From Alphaproteobacteria bacterium (GTDB taxonomy: Bacteria > Pseudomonadota > Alphaproteobacteria > DSM-16000 > Inquilinaceae), in contig JANQIU010000039.1 in assembly GCA_028281985.1 (NCBI GenBank), positions 1-46,779 of the forward strand: a DNA stretch of 46,779 nucleotides. The letters run 5' to 3'. Below the pieces are notes generated by a model. The model saw only the letters and a program-made list of their open reading frames with translations, was not told the origin of the DNA and ran no database searches. The position numbers and the translations under genes are program-made. Below, piece by piece: positions 26,269 to 35,144 of this stretch; within the stretch, counting starts at the first letter, position 1, and every line of letters begins with the position of its first letter.

Positions 26269-27603
26269 ATGATCGACGACACCAACCGACTTCAGTTTAT
26301 TGGTGTGGATACGCACACCCGCCAGACTTTAAAGCGATTCAAGGAAATCGTTTCTGATGAGATCGAGCCGATCCTCAAGCGGTTTTACGGCAACATCCGC
26401 AAGTTTCCCGATGCCTGGCGTTTCATCGGCCATGACACAAAGGTGCCGTCGCTGATCGACGCACAGAAGAAGCACTGGCTCCAGCTGTTCGAGGCGGAAT
26501 TCGACGATGGCTATTTTGCCTCCGTCCGCCGCGTCGGATTGGCCCATGTGCGTATCGGGCTGGAACCCAATTGGTATCTGGGCGCCTACGGCTACATCCT
26601 GCCGATGCTGCACCGGGTCATATTCGACGCCCATCGCCGAAAGCCGAAACTGGCGATGGACATGATCGAAGCGGTGGACCGGGCCGTGATGCTGGACGCC
26701 GAAGCCAGCGTAACCGTCTATCTCGACGTCGCACGGTCCGAATACGACCGGAAGATGGAAGGGGTGTTGGCCGCCTTCGACGAGCAAATGACCAGCATCG
26801 TCGAAGAGGTCGTCGGCGAGGCCGCCAATGCCCGAGGCCTTGCCGAGAAGATCTCCAGCATGGCGGGGGCAACCAAAGTCCAGACGGAGTCCGTTTCCTC
26901 CGGCGCGGAAGAGGTGAGCGGCAACACTCAATCCATCGCCTCGGCGACCGAGCAGCTTTCGCATTCGATCCGCGAGGTCAGTCAGCAGATCCACCGTATG
27001 TCCGATGTCGCCGAGTCCGCGGTTGCACAGGTCGAGGCGGGCACGACGCATGGCGAAACGCTGACCGGCGCCATCAGCCGGATCGGCGAGGTCCTGAACC
27101 TGATCCAGGGTATCGCCAAGCAAACCAACCTGCTCGCGCTCAATGCGACGATCGAAGCGCAGCGCGCCGGCGAAGCCGGGCGCGGGTTCGCCGTCGTCGC
27201 ATCGGAGGTCAAGACGCTCGCCCGCCAAACGGCGGAGGCGACGTCCAGCATCGATCAGTCGATCGGATCGGTGCGCGGCAGCACCGAAGCCGTGGTTTCG
27301 GCCCTGGGTGCCATCCAGCAGGTGGTCACCACCACCCGCGAGACCGCGAGTGCCGTCTCCGCCGTGGTGGAACAGCAATCGGCCGCGACCGACGGCATCG
27401 CCCGGAACGTCGACCACACAGCAAACGGATCGTCGATGGTATCCCGCAACGTGATCTCGCTGGATCAACAGGCCGACGCGACCGCGAGCGCCGCGTCGAA
27501 GCTGAAGACATCGGCGACGGCCCTGGACACGACGGCCGCCAACCTGCGACAGGCCGCGGCCAGCTTCGCCGCGTCCATCCAGGAGCAGCGCCGCGCTGGC
27601 TGA
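26269..27603 (+). CDS. Globin-coupled methyl-accepting chemotaxis protein (HemAT-like)
   Basis: 444 residues with no membrane helix. Residues 5-165 form a protoglobin domain with proximal heme ligand His93 in [13 protein letters not shown] and the following [10 protein letters not shown] typical of globin-coupled sensors. The rest is a chemoreceptor signalling domain: helices flanking the highly conserved tip [20 protein letters not shown], then [16 protein letters not shown]. The protein should bind O2 (or NO or CO) through heme and control CheA, giving aerotaxis. There is no C-terminal CheR-tethering pentapeptide. AGGAG lies a few bases before the ATG. No che genes are next to it, so it would feed a chemotaxis array encoded elsewhere. 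Confidence 0.93.
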   Translation: MIDDTNRLQFIGVDTHTRQTLKRFKEIVSDEIEPILKRFYGNIRKFPDAWRFIGHDTKVPSLIDAQKKHWLQLFEAEFDDGYFASVRRVGLAHVRIGLEPNWYLGAYGYILPMLHRVIFDAHRRKPKLAMDMIEAVDRAVMLDAEASVTVYLDVARSEYDRKMEGVLAAFDEQMTSIVEEVVGEAANARGLAEKISSMAGATKVQTESVSSGAEEVSGNTQSIASATEQLSHSIREVSQQIHRMSDVAESAVAQVEAGTTHGETLTGAISRIGEVLNLIQGIAKQTNLLALNATIEAQRAGEAGRGFAVVASEVKTLARQTAEATSSIDQSIGSVRGSTEAVVSALGAIQQVVTTTRETASAVSAVVEQQSAATDGIARNVDHTANGSSMVSRNVISLDQQADATASAASKLKTSATALDTTAANLRQAAASFAASIQEQRRAG

Positions 27604-27641
27604 CACAAATCCGTGGCAATGCGGGGCCATCCCGCCACCCA

Positions 27642-28934
27642 TCAGGCTGCGAACAGCGGGTCCAACTCGCGATAGTCGGGCGGACGGCCGTCGATCGGCA
27701 CGCCGGCCCTAAAGACCTGCCTGTCAGCCTGGCCGCGCGACAGCAACTCCGAATAGGCACGGGCGCGAAAGACAACCAGATCGGCCGCCGCGCCAACCGA
27801 CAGCCGGCCGGCTTGCGCGAGGCCCATGGCCGCCGCTGGCGTCGCGGTGACCAGGGAGGGCCAGCCGCCCACCGGCCGGTCGAGATGAGCGATCCGCACG
27901 GTTTCGCGGAACACCTCCACGAGGTCATGGTCGCCATAGCCGTAGAACGGATCCCGGCAGTTGTCGGACGCCGCGGCAACCGGAATGCCGCGCGCCGCCA
28001 TCTCCTGCACCAGCGTCACCCCGCGCCAGCGTGGCGTCCGGCCAGCCGTGCGGTCCTGGAGATACAGGTTGCACATCGGCAGGGTGACGACGCTGATGCC
28101 CGCATCGGCAACCCGGTCCAGCGTCGACCGGACATCATCGGGCGGCTGCATGGCCAGGCTGCAGCAATGCCCGGCGACGATGCGGCCGGCAAACCGGTGG
28201 CGCTGCGCCGCCTCGGCGATCAGCCGCAGCGAAACCGCCCGCGGATCGGCCGTCTCGTCCACATGGAAGTCCAGGTCCAGACCCCGCTCGATGGCCAGCC
28301 GGAACACGAGGTCCAGACGCGCTTCAAGGTCCGGGACCATATAGGTCACCGCCCCCAGGATGCCGTTGAAGCCGGCAACCGTGTCCGCCAGCGCGGCGGC
28401 TGTTTCGCCCTCCAGATCGCCGATGCCGATCAGGGAAACCGCCTGCAGGTCGATGCGGCCGGCCCAGGCCTCCCGCAACTGGGCGAACACCGGCCAGGAA
28501 ATGCCGGTCTGCTTGCCGATGCTGTCCAGATGGGTGCGGATCGCAACCGTGCCGTGGGCATGGGCGCAGCGCAGTCCGAAATCGAATCGCGCCCGGACGT
28601 CGTCCGCCGTCCAATGCGCTTCCCGATCGTCGCCGACCGCCTTCAGGGCACCGTCAAAGGTGCCGTCGGGGTTCTCCGCCCGCGGCCAGATATGTCCCTT
28701 GTCGAGATGCGTATGCAGATCGACGAAACCCGGCCAGACCTGCCCGCCGTCCTGGTCGCGCACGGTCCCGGCCCGCGACGGACCGGCGGGCTCAATGGCG
28801 GCCACGCGCCCGGCGTCGATCCGCAAATCGACAAGGGCCAGGCCTTCACCGTCGATGACCGTGCCCGGCGGCACCGAGCCGAGCAGGCACCGCGCCACCC
28901 GCGCGTTGACGATCCAGAATGGCGGCGCGTCCAT
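27642..28934 (-). CDS. Amidohydrolase of the cytosine/creatinine deaminase group (CodA-like)
   Basis: 430 residues from the ATG at 28934; a GTG two codons earlier is possible. The metal-dependent amidohydrolase barrel is complete: His74 and His76 (FVDLHTHLDKG), His224 with catalytic Glu227 (DFHVDET), His256 (VAGHCC) and Asp324 (ASDNCRDPFYGYGDHD). The DN-RDPF-YGD pattern is that of the CodA-like branch, which includes cytosine deaminase and enzymes acting on creatinine or other cyclic amidines. Following genes on the same transcriptional unit order (upstream on this strand) encode a NitT/TauT importer and a creatininase-family enzyme, so a ring compound with an amino group is the likely substrate. 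Which one is inference. Confidence 0.88.
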   Translation of the reverse strand: MDAPPFWIVNARVARCLLGSVPPGTVIDGEGLALVDLRIDAGRVAAIEPAGPSRAGTVRDQDGGQVWPGFVDLHTHLDKGHIWPRAENPDGTFDGALKAVGDDREAHWTADDVRARFDFGLRCAHAHGTVAIRTHLDSIGKQTGISWPVFAQLREAWAGRIDLQAVSLIGIGDLEGETAAALADTVAGFNGILGAVTYMVPDLEARLDLVFRLAIERGLDLDFHVDETADPRAVSLRLIAEAAQRHRFAGRIVAGHCCSLAMQPPDDVRSTLDRVADAGISVVTLPMCNLYLQDRTAGRTPRWRGVTLVQEMAARGIPVAAASDNCRDPFYGYGDHDLVEVFRETVRIAHLDRPVGGWPSLVTATPAAAMGLAQAGRLSVGAAADLVVFRARAYSELLSRGQADRQVFRAGVPIDGRPPDYRELDPLFAA

Positions 28935-29002
28935 GGTCACCGGCGGCGATCTCGACAGCCCGCAGGGCGGCGCTGGGGACGGTCAGCGGACCCGGGCATC
29001 TG

Positions 29003-29878
29003 TCAGTTTTCGCGCTTCAGCGCGCTCTCGTGCCACTTGCGCAGCGCCAGATGCTGCAACCCGTGCAGCACCATGAAGATGGTCACCCCGGCGGCCGACA
29101 GCAGGATCAGCGCGGCAAACATCCGCTCGGTCTCCAGCCGGTTGCCGCTTTCGATGATCCGCCAGGCGATACCGGATTCACCGCCACTGAACGAGACGAA
29201 CTCGGCGACCACCGCGCCGATCAATGCCAGGCCGCCGCTGATCTTCATGCCGCCCAGCAGGTAGGGCAGCGACGACGGCAGTTGCAGCCGCCGGAGGATC
29301 TGCCAGCGGCTGGCGCCATAGAGCTGGAACAGGTTGATCAGATTGTGATCGGCCGACCGCAGGCCCAGGACCATGTTCGACAGGATGGGGAAGAAGGCGA
29401 CGATCCAGGCCAGGATCAGCAGCGCCAGGTAGACATTGTCCAGGCCGGTCCAGATCAGCACGATGGGGGCGATGGCCACCACCGGCGTGACCTGAAGAAT
29501 GACCGCGTAGGGGAACAGCGCCAGTTCGATCACGCGGCTTTGCACGAATAGGATCGCCAGCGCCACGCCGCCGACCAGCGCCAGGCCGAAGGCCACGAAG
29601 GTCACCTTCAGCGTGTACCAGAGCGACGCCATCAGCGACCCGAAATGCTCCACCAGGGCGACGGCGATCATGCTGGGGCGCGGCAGGACGAACCGTCGGA
29701 TGCCCAAGGCATAGACCAGCACTTCCCACAGGCCGATGAACAGGATGCCGATCAGGATCGGGATGCCGACGCGCGCCCAGGTGGTTTCGGTCCACCGCTT
29801 CGGCGCCGTGGCGAATACAGGTGCGCTGTCCAGATCGTCCGGCTGCACCGCCGCGGGTGCGGTGTCGACCGCGGTCAT
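29003..29878 (-). CDS. NitT/TauT-type ABC transporter permease
   Basis: 291 residues with six predicted membrane helices. The first helix is around residues 36-56 (GIPILIGILFIGLWEVLVY). The EAA loop LINLFQLYGASRWQILRRLQLPSSLPYLLGG docks to the ATPase. The family imports sulfonates, nitrate, and pyrimidines such as HMP. Its start overlaps the ATPase stop by four bases (ATGA), so translation is coupled. The deaminase gene follows 62 bases downstream. The substrate is inferred only from the flanking hydrolases. Confidence 0.92.
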   Translation of the reverse strand: MTAVDTAPAAVQPDDLDSAPVFATAPKRWTETTWARVGIPILIGILFIGLWEVLVYALGIRRFVLPRPSMIAVALVEHFGSLMASLWYTLKVTFVAFGLALVGGVALAILFVQSRVIELALFPYAVILQVTPVVAIAPIVLIWTGLDNVYLALLILAWIVAFFPILSNMVLGLRSADHNLINLFQLYGASRWQILRRLQLPSSLPYLLGGMKISGGLALIGAVVAEFVSFSGGESGIAWRIIESGNRLETERMFAALILLSAAGVTIFMVLHGLQHLALRKWHESALKREN

Positions 29879-30738
29879 GCCGGCGGTTCCATGGCGCGGT
29901 GCAGGGACTCCGAGATCTCCCGGCAGTACCGGTTGTAGGCATCGCTGGTTCGGAAGCTGTCGTCGCGCGGATAGGCCGCGCCGATGCGGGCGTCAGCGAT
30001 GACCCGGCCGGGGCGCGCGGCCATCACCACGATCCGCTGGGACAGGTAGACGCTCTCGTAGACGCTGTGGGTGACGAAGATCACCGTGAAGCTGTTGTCC
30101 TGCCAGAGCCGCAGAAGATCGTTGTTGAGCTTGAACCGGGTGATCTCGTCCAGCGCCGCGAAGGGCTCGTCCATCAGCAGGACCTTGGGCCGCGTGACCA
30201 GCGCCCGGGCGATGGACACGCGCATCTTCATCCCGCCGGAGAGCTCGCGCGGATAGGCGTTCGCGAACCCTTCCAGATGCACCATGGCCAGCGCCTCCTC
30301 GACCTGATCGCGCATGGCGCGGCGGGACTTGCCGGCGAGGCGCAACGGCAGGAAGACGTTGTCGAACACCGTGGCCCAGGGCATCAGCGTGGGCTCCTGG
30401 AACACGAAGCCCAGATCGCGGTCCGGGGACCCGCCGGCATCCACCCGGGACAGCGGCCACTCGATCTGGCCCGCCGAAAGGTCGCCCAGCCCGGCGATCA
30501 GGCGCAGCACCGTGCTTTTCCCGCAGCCCGACGGCCCCAGCAGGCTGACGAACTCATGCTGGCCGATTTCCAGATCGACGTCGCGAAGGGCGACCGTGCC
30601 GTTGGAGTAGGCCTTGTGGACGCCCTGAAGCCGGATCAGCGACCGGCCGGGACGGCTGTGCGGCACGTCATCGCCGACCGAAACCGGCGCCGGAGGATCG
30701 ACGGCCGCCAGCCCGGCGGTAGCGGCAGCAGAGACCAT
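29875..30738 (-). CDS. NitT/TauT-type ABC transporter ATP-binding protein
   Basis: 287 residues. A nonconserved Ala/Pro-rich tail (about 1-34) is followed by the ATPase: Walker A GPSGCGKST, a Q-loop in FVFQEPTLMPW, signature LSGGMKMRV, Walker B VLLMDEPFAALD and the switch His in VTHSVYESVYLSQR. The LMPW after the Q-loop and the YLSQR end are typical of the TauB/SsuB/ThiZ group. AAGGA precedes the ATG with good spacing. It overlaps the permease start by four bases and follows the substrate-binding protein gene by 54 bases, forming the middle of the importer operon. Confidence 0.95.
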   Translation of the reverse strand: MVSAAATAGLAAVDPPAPVSVGDDVPHSRPGRSLIRLQGVHKAYSNGTVALRDVDLEIGQHEFVSLLGPSGCGKSTVLRLIAGLGDLSAGQIEWPLSRVDAGGSPDRDLGFVFQEPTLMPWATVFDNVFLPLRLAGKSRRAMRDQVEEALAMVHLEGFANAYPRELSGGMKMRVSIARALVTRPKVLLMDEPFAALDEITRFKLNNDLLRLWQDNSFTVIFVTHSVYESVYLSQRIVVMAARPGRVIADARIGAAYPRDDSFRTSDAYNRYCREISESLHRAMEPPA

Positions 30739-30792
30739 GCCGTTCCTTTTGTTGCGAACGCGAGCTGGCCGGAGGGGTCCCCGGCCCGTCCC

Positions 30793-31788
30793 CTACATGG
30801 GCTTCAGATCCATCCCATGCCCCTGGTTGACGAAGTCCAGAGTGTAGGCCCCCGTGACGTCGAGACCAGCGTCATAGATCCCCGCGTCCACCATCAGGGA
30901 GAAGAACTCTTCCCATCGGGCGTCCGTCATGGCCCCGATGCCCATCTCCAGGGCATCGCCGCTGTCCAGGATGCCGAACTCAAGCATCTTCTCGATCCCG
31001 TACTCGATCTTGTCGAGGGTCATCTCCGGGTTATCGGCCAGGATCAGCTCGTTGCCCGGTGTGGGATCGCCGTAGAGGTAACTGTACCAACCCTCGATCG
31101 TCGCGTTCACGAACCCCTGGACCGCCTCCGGGTCTTCCTCGATCAGGCTGGTGGGCACCAGGGCCAGCGAGCTGTAGGACGGATAGCCGGTATCGGCGAT
31201 CAGATAGACCTCCGGTTCGATCCCCTCCGACAGCGCCAGAAAGGGTTCGGAGGACAGGTAGCCCTGCTGAATCGCCGAATCGTCGACCAGGAACGGCGCC
31301 ATGTTGAAGGTGTAGGGGCGGATCATGTCCTGGGTGAAGCCGTACTGGTGTTCCAGCCACACCCAGAACGAGGTGATCGACCCGGTCGAGATCATGATCG
31401 GCATGCCGCCCATATCGGCGATCGAGCCGACATCGTCGCGCGGGTGGGTCATCAGGATCTGCGGATCCTTCTGGAACATGGCCATCACCGCCTGGACGTC
31501 GGCACCGGCCTGCAGAAGGTTCAAGGGAAAGAAACTGTTCGACCCGGTGCCCAGATCGACGGCTTCGGCGGCCATCAACTGCTGCACGTCGATGGCCGGA
31601 CCACCCATCCGGATGGTCACGTCCAGGCCGTACCTGTCGTACAGGCCTTCGGCCACCGCCTGGTACATGCCGCCGTGCTCGGCCTGCGCCTTCCAGTCGG
31701 TGACATAGACCAGCTCAAGCTGCGCCTGCGCCACGCCGGTCGTGGCCGCCAGCGCGGCCCCCGCCAATACCAGGGTCTTCGTCGTCAT
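30793..31788 (-). CDS. ABC transporter substrate-binding protein (NMT1/ThiY-like)
   Basis: 331 residues from the ATG at 31788, which has a strong GGAGG site; the frame is open further upstream. A Sec signal peptide (about 1-22, TGVAQA at its end) is followed by LELVYVTDWKAQAEHGGMYQAV. This is the DWxxxxEHxGxYxA pattern of the NMT1/ThiY family, whose best known members bind thiamin pyrimidine precursors. MGGPAIDVQQLMAAEAVDLG and the TGSITSFWVWLEHQYGF region belong to the same fold. A pyrimidine-like or amidine ligand is therefore reasonable, in keeping with the CodA-like and creatininase-like enzymes around it. A 254-base leader upstream contains a strong hairpin. Confidence 0.9.
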   Translation of the reverse strand: MTTKTLVLAGAALAATTGVAQAQLELVYVTDWKAQAEHGGMYQAVAEGLYDRYGLDVTIRMGGPAIDVQQLMAAEAVDLGTGSNSFFPLNLLQAGADVQAVMAMFQKDPQILMTHPRDDVGSIADMGGMPIMISTGSITSFWVWLEHQYGFTQDMIRPYTFNMAPFLVDDSAIQQGYLSSEPFLALSEGIEPEVYLIADTGYPSYSSLALVPTSLIEEDPEAVQGFVNATIEGWYSYLYGDPTPGNELILADNPEMTLDKIEYGIEKMLEFGILDSGDALEMGIGAMTDARWEEFFSLMVDAGIYDAGLDVTGAYTLDFVNQGHGMDLKPM

Positions 31789-31950
31789 CGCCCCATCGCC
31801 TCCATCCATCCTTTGCCGTACGCACCCGGAATCGGGTCCCGAACCGTTCGGCCATCCCGGTTCATCAGCAAGCCCCGTACCAGCGGCGAACACCGGCAGG
31901 AGCGGGCCATGCGCGGCTCGGTTTGCCCAAATCCCGTCGCCGATGGCGCA

Positions 31951-31977
31951 CCCGATGCCCATGGATTGGGCATCGGG
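31951..31977. promoter_or_regulatory. 11-bp hairpin in the leader of the ABC importer operon
   Basis: CCCGATGCCCA (31951-31961) pairs perfectly with TGGGCATCGGG (31967-31977) around a five-base loop. On the minus strand it lies 66 bases after the creatininase stop and about 160 bases before the binding-protein start. It can be a terminator or attenuator for the upstream gene, or a processing hairpin. No T-run follows it. Confidence 0.5.
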
Positions 31978-32042
31978 CGGCCTAACCCGTGATCGCAAAC
32001 GCCTGCGACAACGCCCTTTGGGTCACCGCCCCGCTTCCCGGA

Positions 32043-32849
32043 TCAAACCCGGTCGCGCAGCCGATCGATCGGGAATCGATCCACTTCCTCCAGCAGGTCG
32101 ACGAACGCCTGGGCGGCGTGATCGATGATCTGCCGGCCCCGCTCCGGATCGGCGTCGCGGGCATCGCCGCAGGCGCCGTAGGGATTGAGATCCTGGGTCT
32201 GCCAGCCGAAGCTGACCTTGCCCTCGGGGCTGAGATACTTGAACTCGTGCGCCATGTCCTCGGACAGCGAGGGGTAATCGCGCAGCTCGTCGGCGTTCAC
32301 CAAGTCCGGCGCCAGCGCCATCATCATCGATGTTTCGATGCCGCCGCCATGGATCCCGTGCGTCGTTTCCCGCTCGCCGAACAGGCCGTCGGGCAACCCG
32401 AGCCGGAACCAGCTTGCGGCGACCACCAGCATTTTCAGCCGGACCCGCAGGTCCCGGGCGACGATATCCAGCACCTGCGGCTGCCCGCCATGGCTGTTGA
32501 ACAGCACCAGCTTGCGGACACCGGCCTGCCAGACGCTCTCGCCGATCTCCGACCAGAGAAGGATCAGCGTCTCCGCAGACAGGCTCAGGGTTCCGGGAAA
32601 CGACCCGTGCTCGTCGGATTTGCCGATCGGCATCGCGGGCAGGATGGTTACCGGCAGATGGTCCGGCATCAGCTCAAGCGCGCGCTCGAGAATCCCCTGG
32701 TTGATCCGCGCGTCCACGGAAACCGGCAGATGCGGCCCGTGCTGTTCGATCGCGGCGACGGGCAATACCGCGATCGTCCGTTCCATATCGGCCTGACTGA
32801 ACTCCTTGGTGGTCATGTCCTGCCAGTAACGACTCGGCAGTGTCGTCAT
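32043..32849 (-). CDS. Creatininase-family amidohydrolase
   Basis: 268 residues from the ATG at 32849 (a TTG precedes it directly). The metal site of the family is present: Glu35 and His37 in AAIEQHGPHLP, Asp46 (VSVDARIN) and a further Glu in GIHGGGIETSMMMAL. NSHGGQPQVLD is the core loop. The family opens small rings or hydrolyses amides: creatininase itself, formamide hydrolases in flavin and deazaflavin synthesis, and MftE. The gene lies 254 bases upstream of a ThiY-like importer and CodA-like deaminase, on the same strand, so it probably acts in the same pathway. Real creatininase is possible, but no creatinase or sarcosine oxidase gene is visible to support it. Confidence 0.88.
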   Translation of the reverse strand: MTTLPSRYWQDMTTKEFSQADMERTIAVLPVAAIEQHGPHLPVSVDARINQGILERALELMPDHLPVTILPAMPIGKSDEHGSFPGTLSLSAETLILLWSEIGESVWQAGVRKLVLFNSHGGQPQVLDIVARDLRVRLKMLVVAASWFRLGLPDGLFGERETTHGIHGGGIETSMMMALAPDLVNADELRDYPSLSEDMAHEFKYLSPEGKVSFGWQTQDLNPYGACGDARDADPERGRQIIDHAAQAFVDLLEEVDRFPIDRLRDRV

Positions 32850-33033
32850 CAATCTGTCCCCTTCCCCCCTTTATGGTCGTCGTCGTGCGCGACCCTTTAT
32901 TCAAGCCACATGCCAGCGCGCACGACAAATGGTGCTGCGTTGACGGGGACCGGCGTCGGCAGGACCGCCGCCTGGCATCGCCGGGGAAGGCCTGCCATGC
33001 TGCCGGCAACCCGCAACCTCGGAGCAGGCGACA

Positions 33034-34545
33034 ATGACCCTTTCGCCGTCGTCCCCAAGCACCGCCGCCGACTGGCAAGCGCTGGGTGCGCGCCTGTCCT
33101 TGCGTGCCGACTGCTTCATCGACGGGCGGTTCGTGCCGGCCGCATCCGGTGCCCGGTTCGACTGCAACAGCTCGATCGATGGGCGCACCCTGACGGCCGT
33201 GGCGCGCGGCGGCAAAGAGGATATCGACCGGGCCGTCGCCGCGGCCCGGCGCAGCTTCGAGGCAGGGGACTGGCGCAGCCAGCCACCACGGGCGCGCGGC
33301 CGGGTCCTGCGGCGGCTGGCCGAACTGATCGAGACGCATGCCGACGAACTGGCGCTGACCGAAACCCTGGACATGGGCAAACCGATCGCCGACAGCTTGG
33401 CGATCGATGTGAAGCTGACGGCCCGGTGTATCGCGTTCTACGGCGAGGCGATCGACAAGCAGTACGACGAGGTGGCGCCGACAGCATCCACGTCCGTTGC
33501 CATGATCGTACGCGAGCCCCTCGGGGTCATCGGCGTCGTGGTGCCCTGGAATTTCCCGATGATGATGGCGGCCTGGAAGCTGGGTCCCGCCCTGGCGACC
33601 GGCAACTCGGTGGTCCTGAAGCCGGCCGAGCAATCCCCGTTGACGGCGCTGCGCCTGGCCGAGCTGGCCGCCGAGGCCGGTTTGCCGGACGGTGTTCTGA
33701 ACGTGGTCCCCGGCTACGGCGAAGAGGCCGGGCAGGCGCTGGGCCGGCACATGGATGTGGACGCCGCCGCCTTCACCGGCTCCACGGACGTCGGCAAGCT
33801 GTTCCTGCGCTATGCCGGCGAAAGCAATATGAAGCGAGTGTCGCTGGAATGCGGCGGCAAGAGCCCGCAGATCGTCCTGGCCGACGCGCCGAACCTGGAC
33901 GCCGCCGCCCGGTCCGCGGCGCTCGGGATCTTCTTCAACCAGGGGGAAATGTGTTCGGCCGGCAGCCGGCTGCTGGTCGACGCCCGGATCAAGGACGACT
34001 TCCTGGAGCGCGTAGTGTCGGCCGGACGCGCCATGCCGCCCGGCGATCCGTTGGATCCGAACACCCGCATGGGCGCCATTCTCGACCGCGTCCAGTACGA
34101 CCGGGTCCTGACCTATATGGACGGGGCGCGCCGTGACGGGGCGACGCCCATCCTCGAAGGCGGCCCCGTCGAGGTCCACGACGGCGGCTACTATCTGGCG
34201 CCGACCGTGTTCGATGCCGTGACACCGGACATGCAGATCGCTCGGGAAGAGGTTTTCGGGCCGGTGCTGTCGGTGATCACGGTCCAGGACATCGACGAGG
34301 CGGTGCGCATCGCCAACGACACGATCTATGGGCTGACCGCCTCGGTCTGGACCCGCGACATCAACATGGCCTTGAAAACCGCGCGGGCGTTGCGGGCCGG
34401 CGTCGTATCGGTGAACTGCTACGACGACGATGACATCACCACGCCATTCGGCGGCTTCAAGCAAAGCGGTTTCGGGCGCGACCGCAGCCTGCACGCGCTG
34501 GACAAGTACACGGATCTGAAAACCATCTGGATCGAGCTGGATTGA
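33034..34545 (+). CDS. NAD(P)-dependent aldehyde dehydrogenase (PuuC-like)
   Basis: 503 residues, the normal length for the family. The oxyanion Asn173 (PWNFPM), catalytic Glu272 (SLECGGKSP) and nucleophile Cys307 (NQGEMCSAGSR) are all present. FTGSTDVGK is the cofactor-binding loop. The N-terminal DCFIDGRFVPAASG and the closing GGFKQSGFGRDRSLHALDKYT fit the gamma-glutamyl-gamma-aminobutyraldehyde dehydrogenase (PuuC) branch, which oxidises aldehydes from putrescine breakdown. Putrescine importer and agmatine deiminase genes lie a few kb away. It is divergent from the creatininase-family gene, sharing a 184-base promoter region, so an aldehyde from that pathway is an alternative. Confidence 0.88.
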   Translation: MTLSPSSPSTAADWQALGARLSLRADCFIDGRFVPAASGARFDCNSSIDGRTLTAVARGGKEDIDRAVAAARRSFEAGDWRSQPPRARGRVLRRLAELIETHADELALTETLDMGKPIADSLAIDVKLTARCIAFYGEAIDKQYDEVAPTASTSVAMIVREPLGVIGVVVPWNFPMMMAAWKLGPALATGNSVVLKPAEQSPLTALRLAELAAEAGLPDGVLNVVPGYGEEAGQALGRHMDVDAAAFTGSTDVGKLFLRYAGESNMKRVSLECGGKSPQIVLADAPNLDAAARSAALGIFFNQGEMCSAGSRLLVDARIKDDFLERVVSAGRAMPPGDPLDPNTRMGAILDRVQYDRVLTYMDGARRDGATPILEGGPVEVHDGGYYLAPTVFDAVTPDMQIAREEVFGPVLSVITVQDIDEAVRIANDTIYGLTASVWTRDINMALKTARALRAGVVSVNCYDDDDITTPFGGFKQSGFGRDRSLHALDKYTDLKTIWIELD

Positions 34546-34575
34546 CACCGGCTCGCGGCGGCCCGCCGCAGCCGG

Positions 34576-34941
34576 TCAGCGGACGCCGGGGAAGCTCTCG
34601 ACGAACTCGATCGTCAGATCGGGAAACGCGTTCACGAAGGTGATGGTGAAATCGGCAAAGCGCTCCACGAACCGCCATTCCCCACAGTCGTCGGCGAACG
34701 ATTCGACGGGCTTGACCTCAAGGTCGGGGAACGAGGTGACCACCTCGACCAGGATATCGCCGCCGCGTTCGCGGATACCGACCTCGCCGGACAAGCGTAT
34801 GCCGTCGTAGCTGCAAATCTCCGGTTCGAAACCCTGGGCGATAGCGGGTCCCTGCGGCAACAGCAGGGCGCCCGCCACCAGGCCGATGCAGCGGCGGCGT
34901 CCGCCAAACCAGGCGGAAACCCCTTTGTTCCCAGTCGTCAT
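34576..34941 (-). CDS. Secreted repeat protein resembling the 7(1) septoil knot family
   Basis: 121 residues from the ATG at 34941 (GGAGG upstream; the frame is open further). A signal peptide (about 1-36) begins with a basic stretch and ends in AIAQ. The mature part has two cysteines. It is built of short repeats of the form V-x-S/R/A-F-x-D-x-x-V/I-x-x-V: VVTSFPDLEVKPV, VESFADDCGEWRFV, VERFADFTITFV, VNAFPDLTIEFV and VESFPG. I recall this repeat, including the CGEW insertion, from the Septknot family of small periplasmic proteins predicted to form a 7(1)-knotted chain. Function is unknown. It is convergent with the aldehyde dehydrogenase gene and divergent from the ClpP-like gene. Confidence 0.72.
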   Translation of the reverse strand: MTTGNKGVSAWFGGRRRCIGLVAGALLLPQGPAIAQGFEPEICSYDGIRLSGEVGIRERGGDILVEVVTSFPDLEVKPVESFADDCGEWRFVERFADFTITFVNAFPDLTIEFVESFPGVR

Positions 34942-35144
34942 CGTAAGGGCCTCCCCCCAGGTTGATCGCGGCGCACACCGGGTCGCGGACGCCAGGTCGT
35001 CCCCGGTTGCGCCCTTGGCGCTGCCTTGGGCCAGCGCGGACGCGCCCCGGCCAGGCATGCGGCCACCGCCCCCACATTGTGTACCGGGTCAATTCCGGCT
35101 ATGCACGGGCGCCCAAGTTGGAGCCCAAACGGCGGAGTGAGTCC

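Noticed and set aside
26571-29264. 897-codon open frame on the plus strand
   Set aside because: It crosses the chemoreceptor in another frame and the CodA-like gene antisense. The composition is typical of GC-rich shadow frames and no domain is visible.
29821-31992. 723-codon open frame on the plus strand
   Set aside because: It is antisense to the ABC ATPase and binding-protein genes, whose motifs are complete.
31789-32042. Known riboswitch (TPP, guanidine, purine) in the importer leader
   Set aside because: I looked for the conserved cores of these classes and did not find them; only a simple hairpin is seen.
27642-32849. Complete creatinine degradation pathway
   Set aside because: No creatinase, hydantoinase, N-carbamoylsarcosine amidase or sarcosine oxidase gene is present; the exact substrate stays open.
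31989-34136. 715-codon open frame on the plus strand
   Set aside because: It is antisense to the creatininase-family gene and out of frame with the aldehyde dehydrogenase, both well supported.
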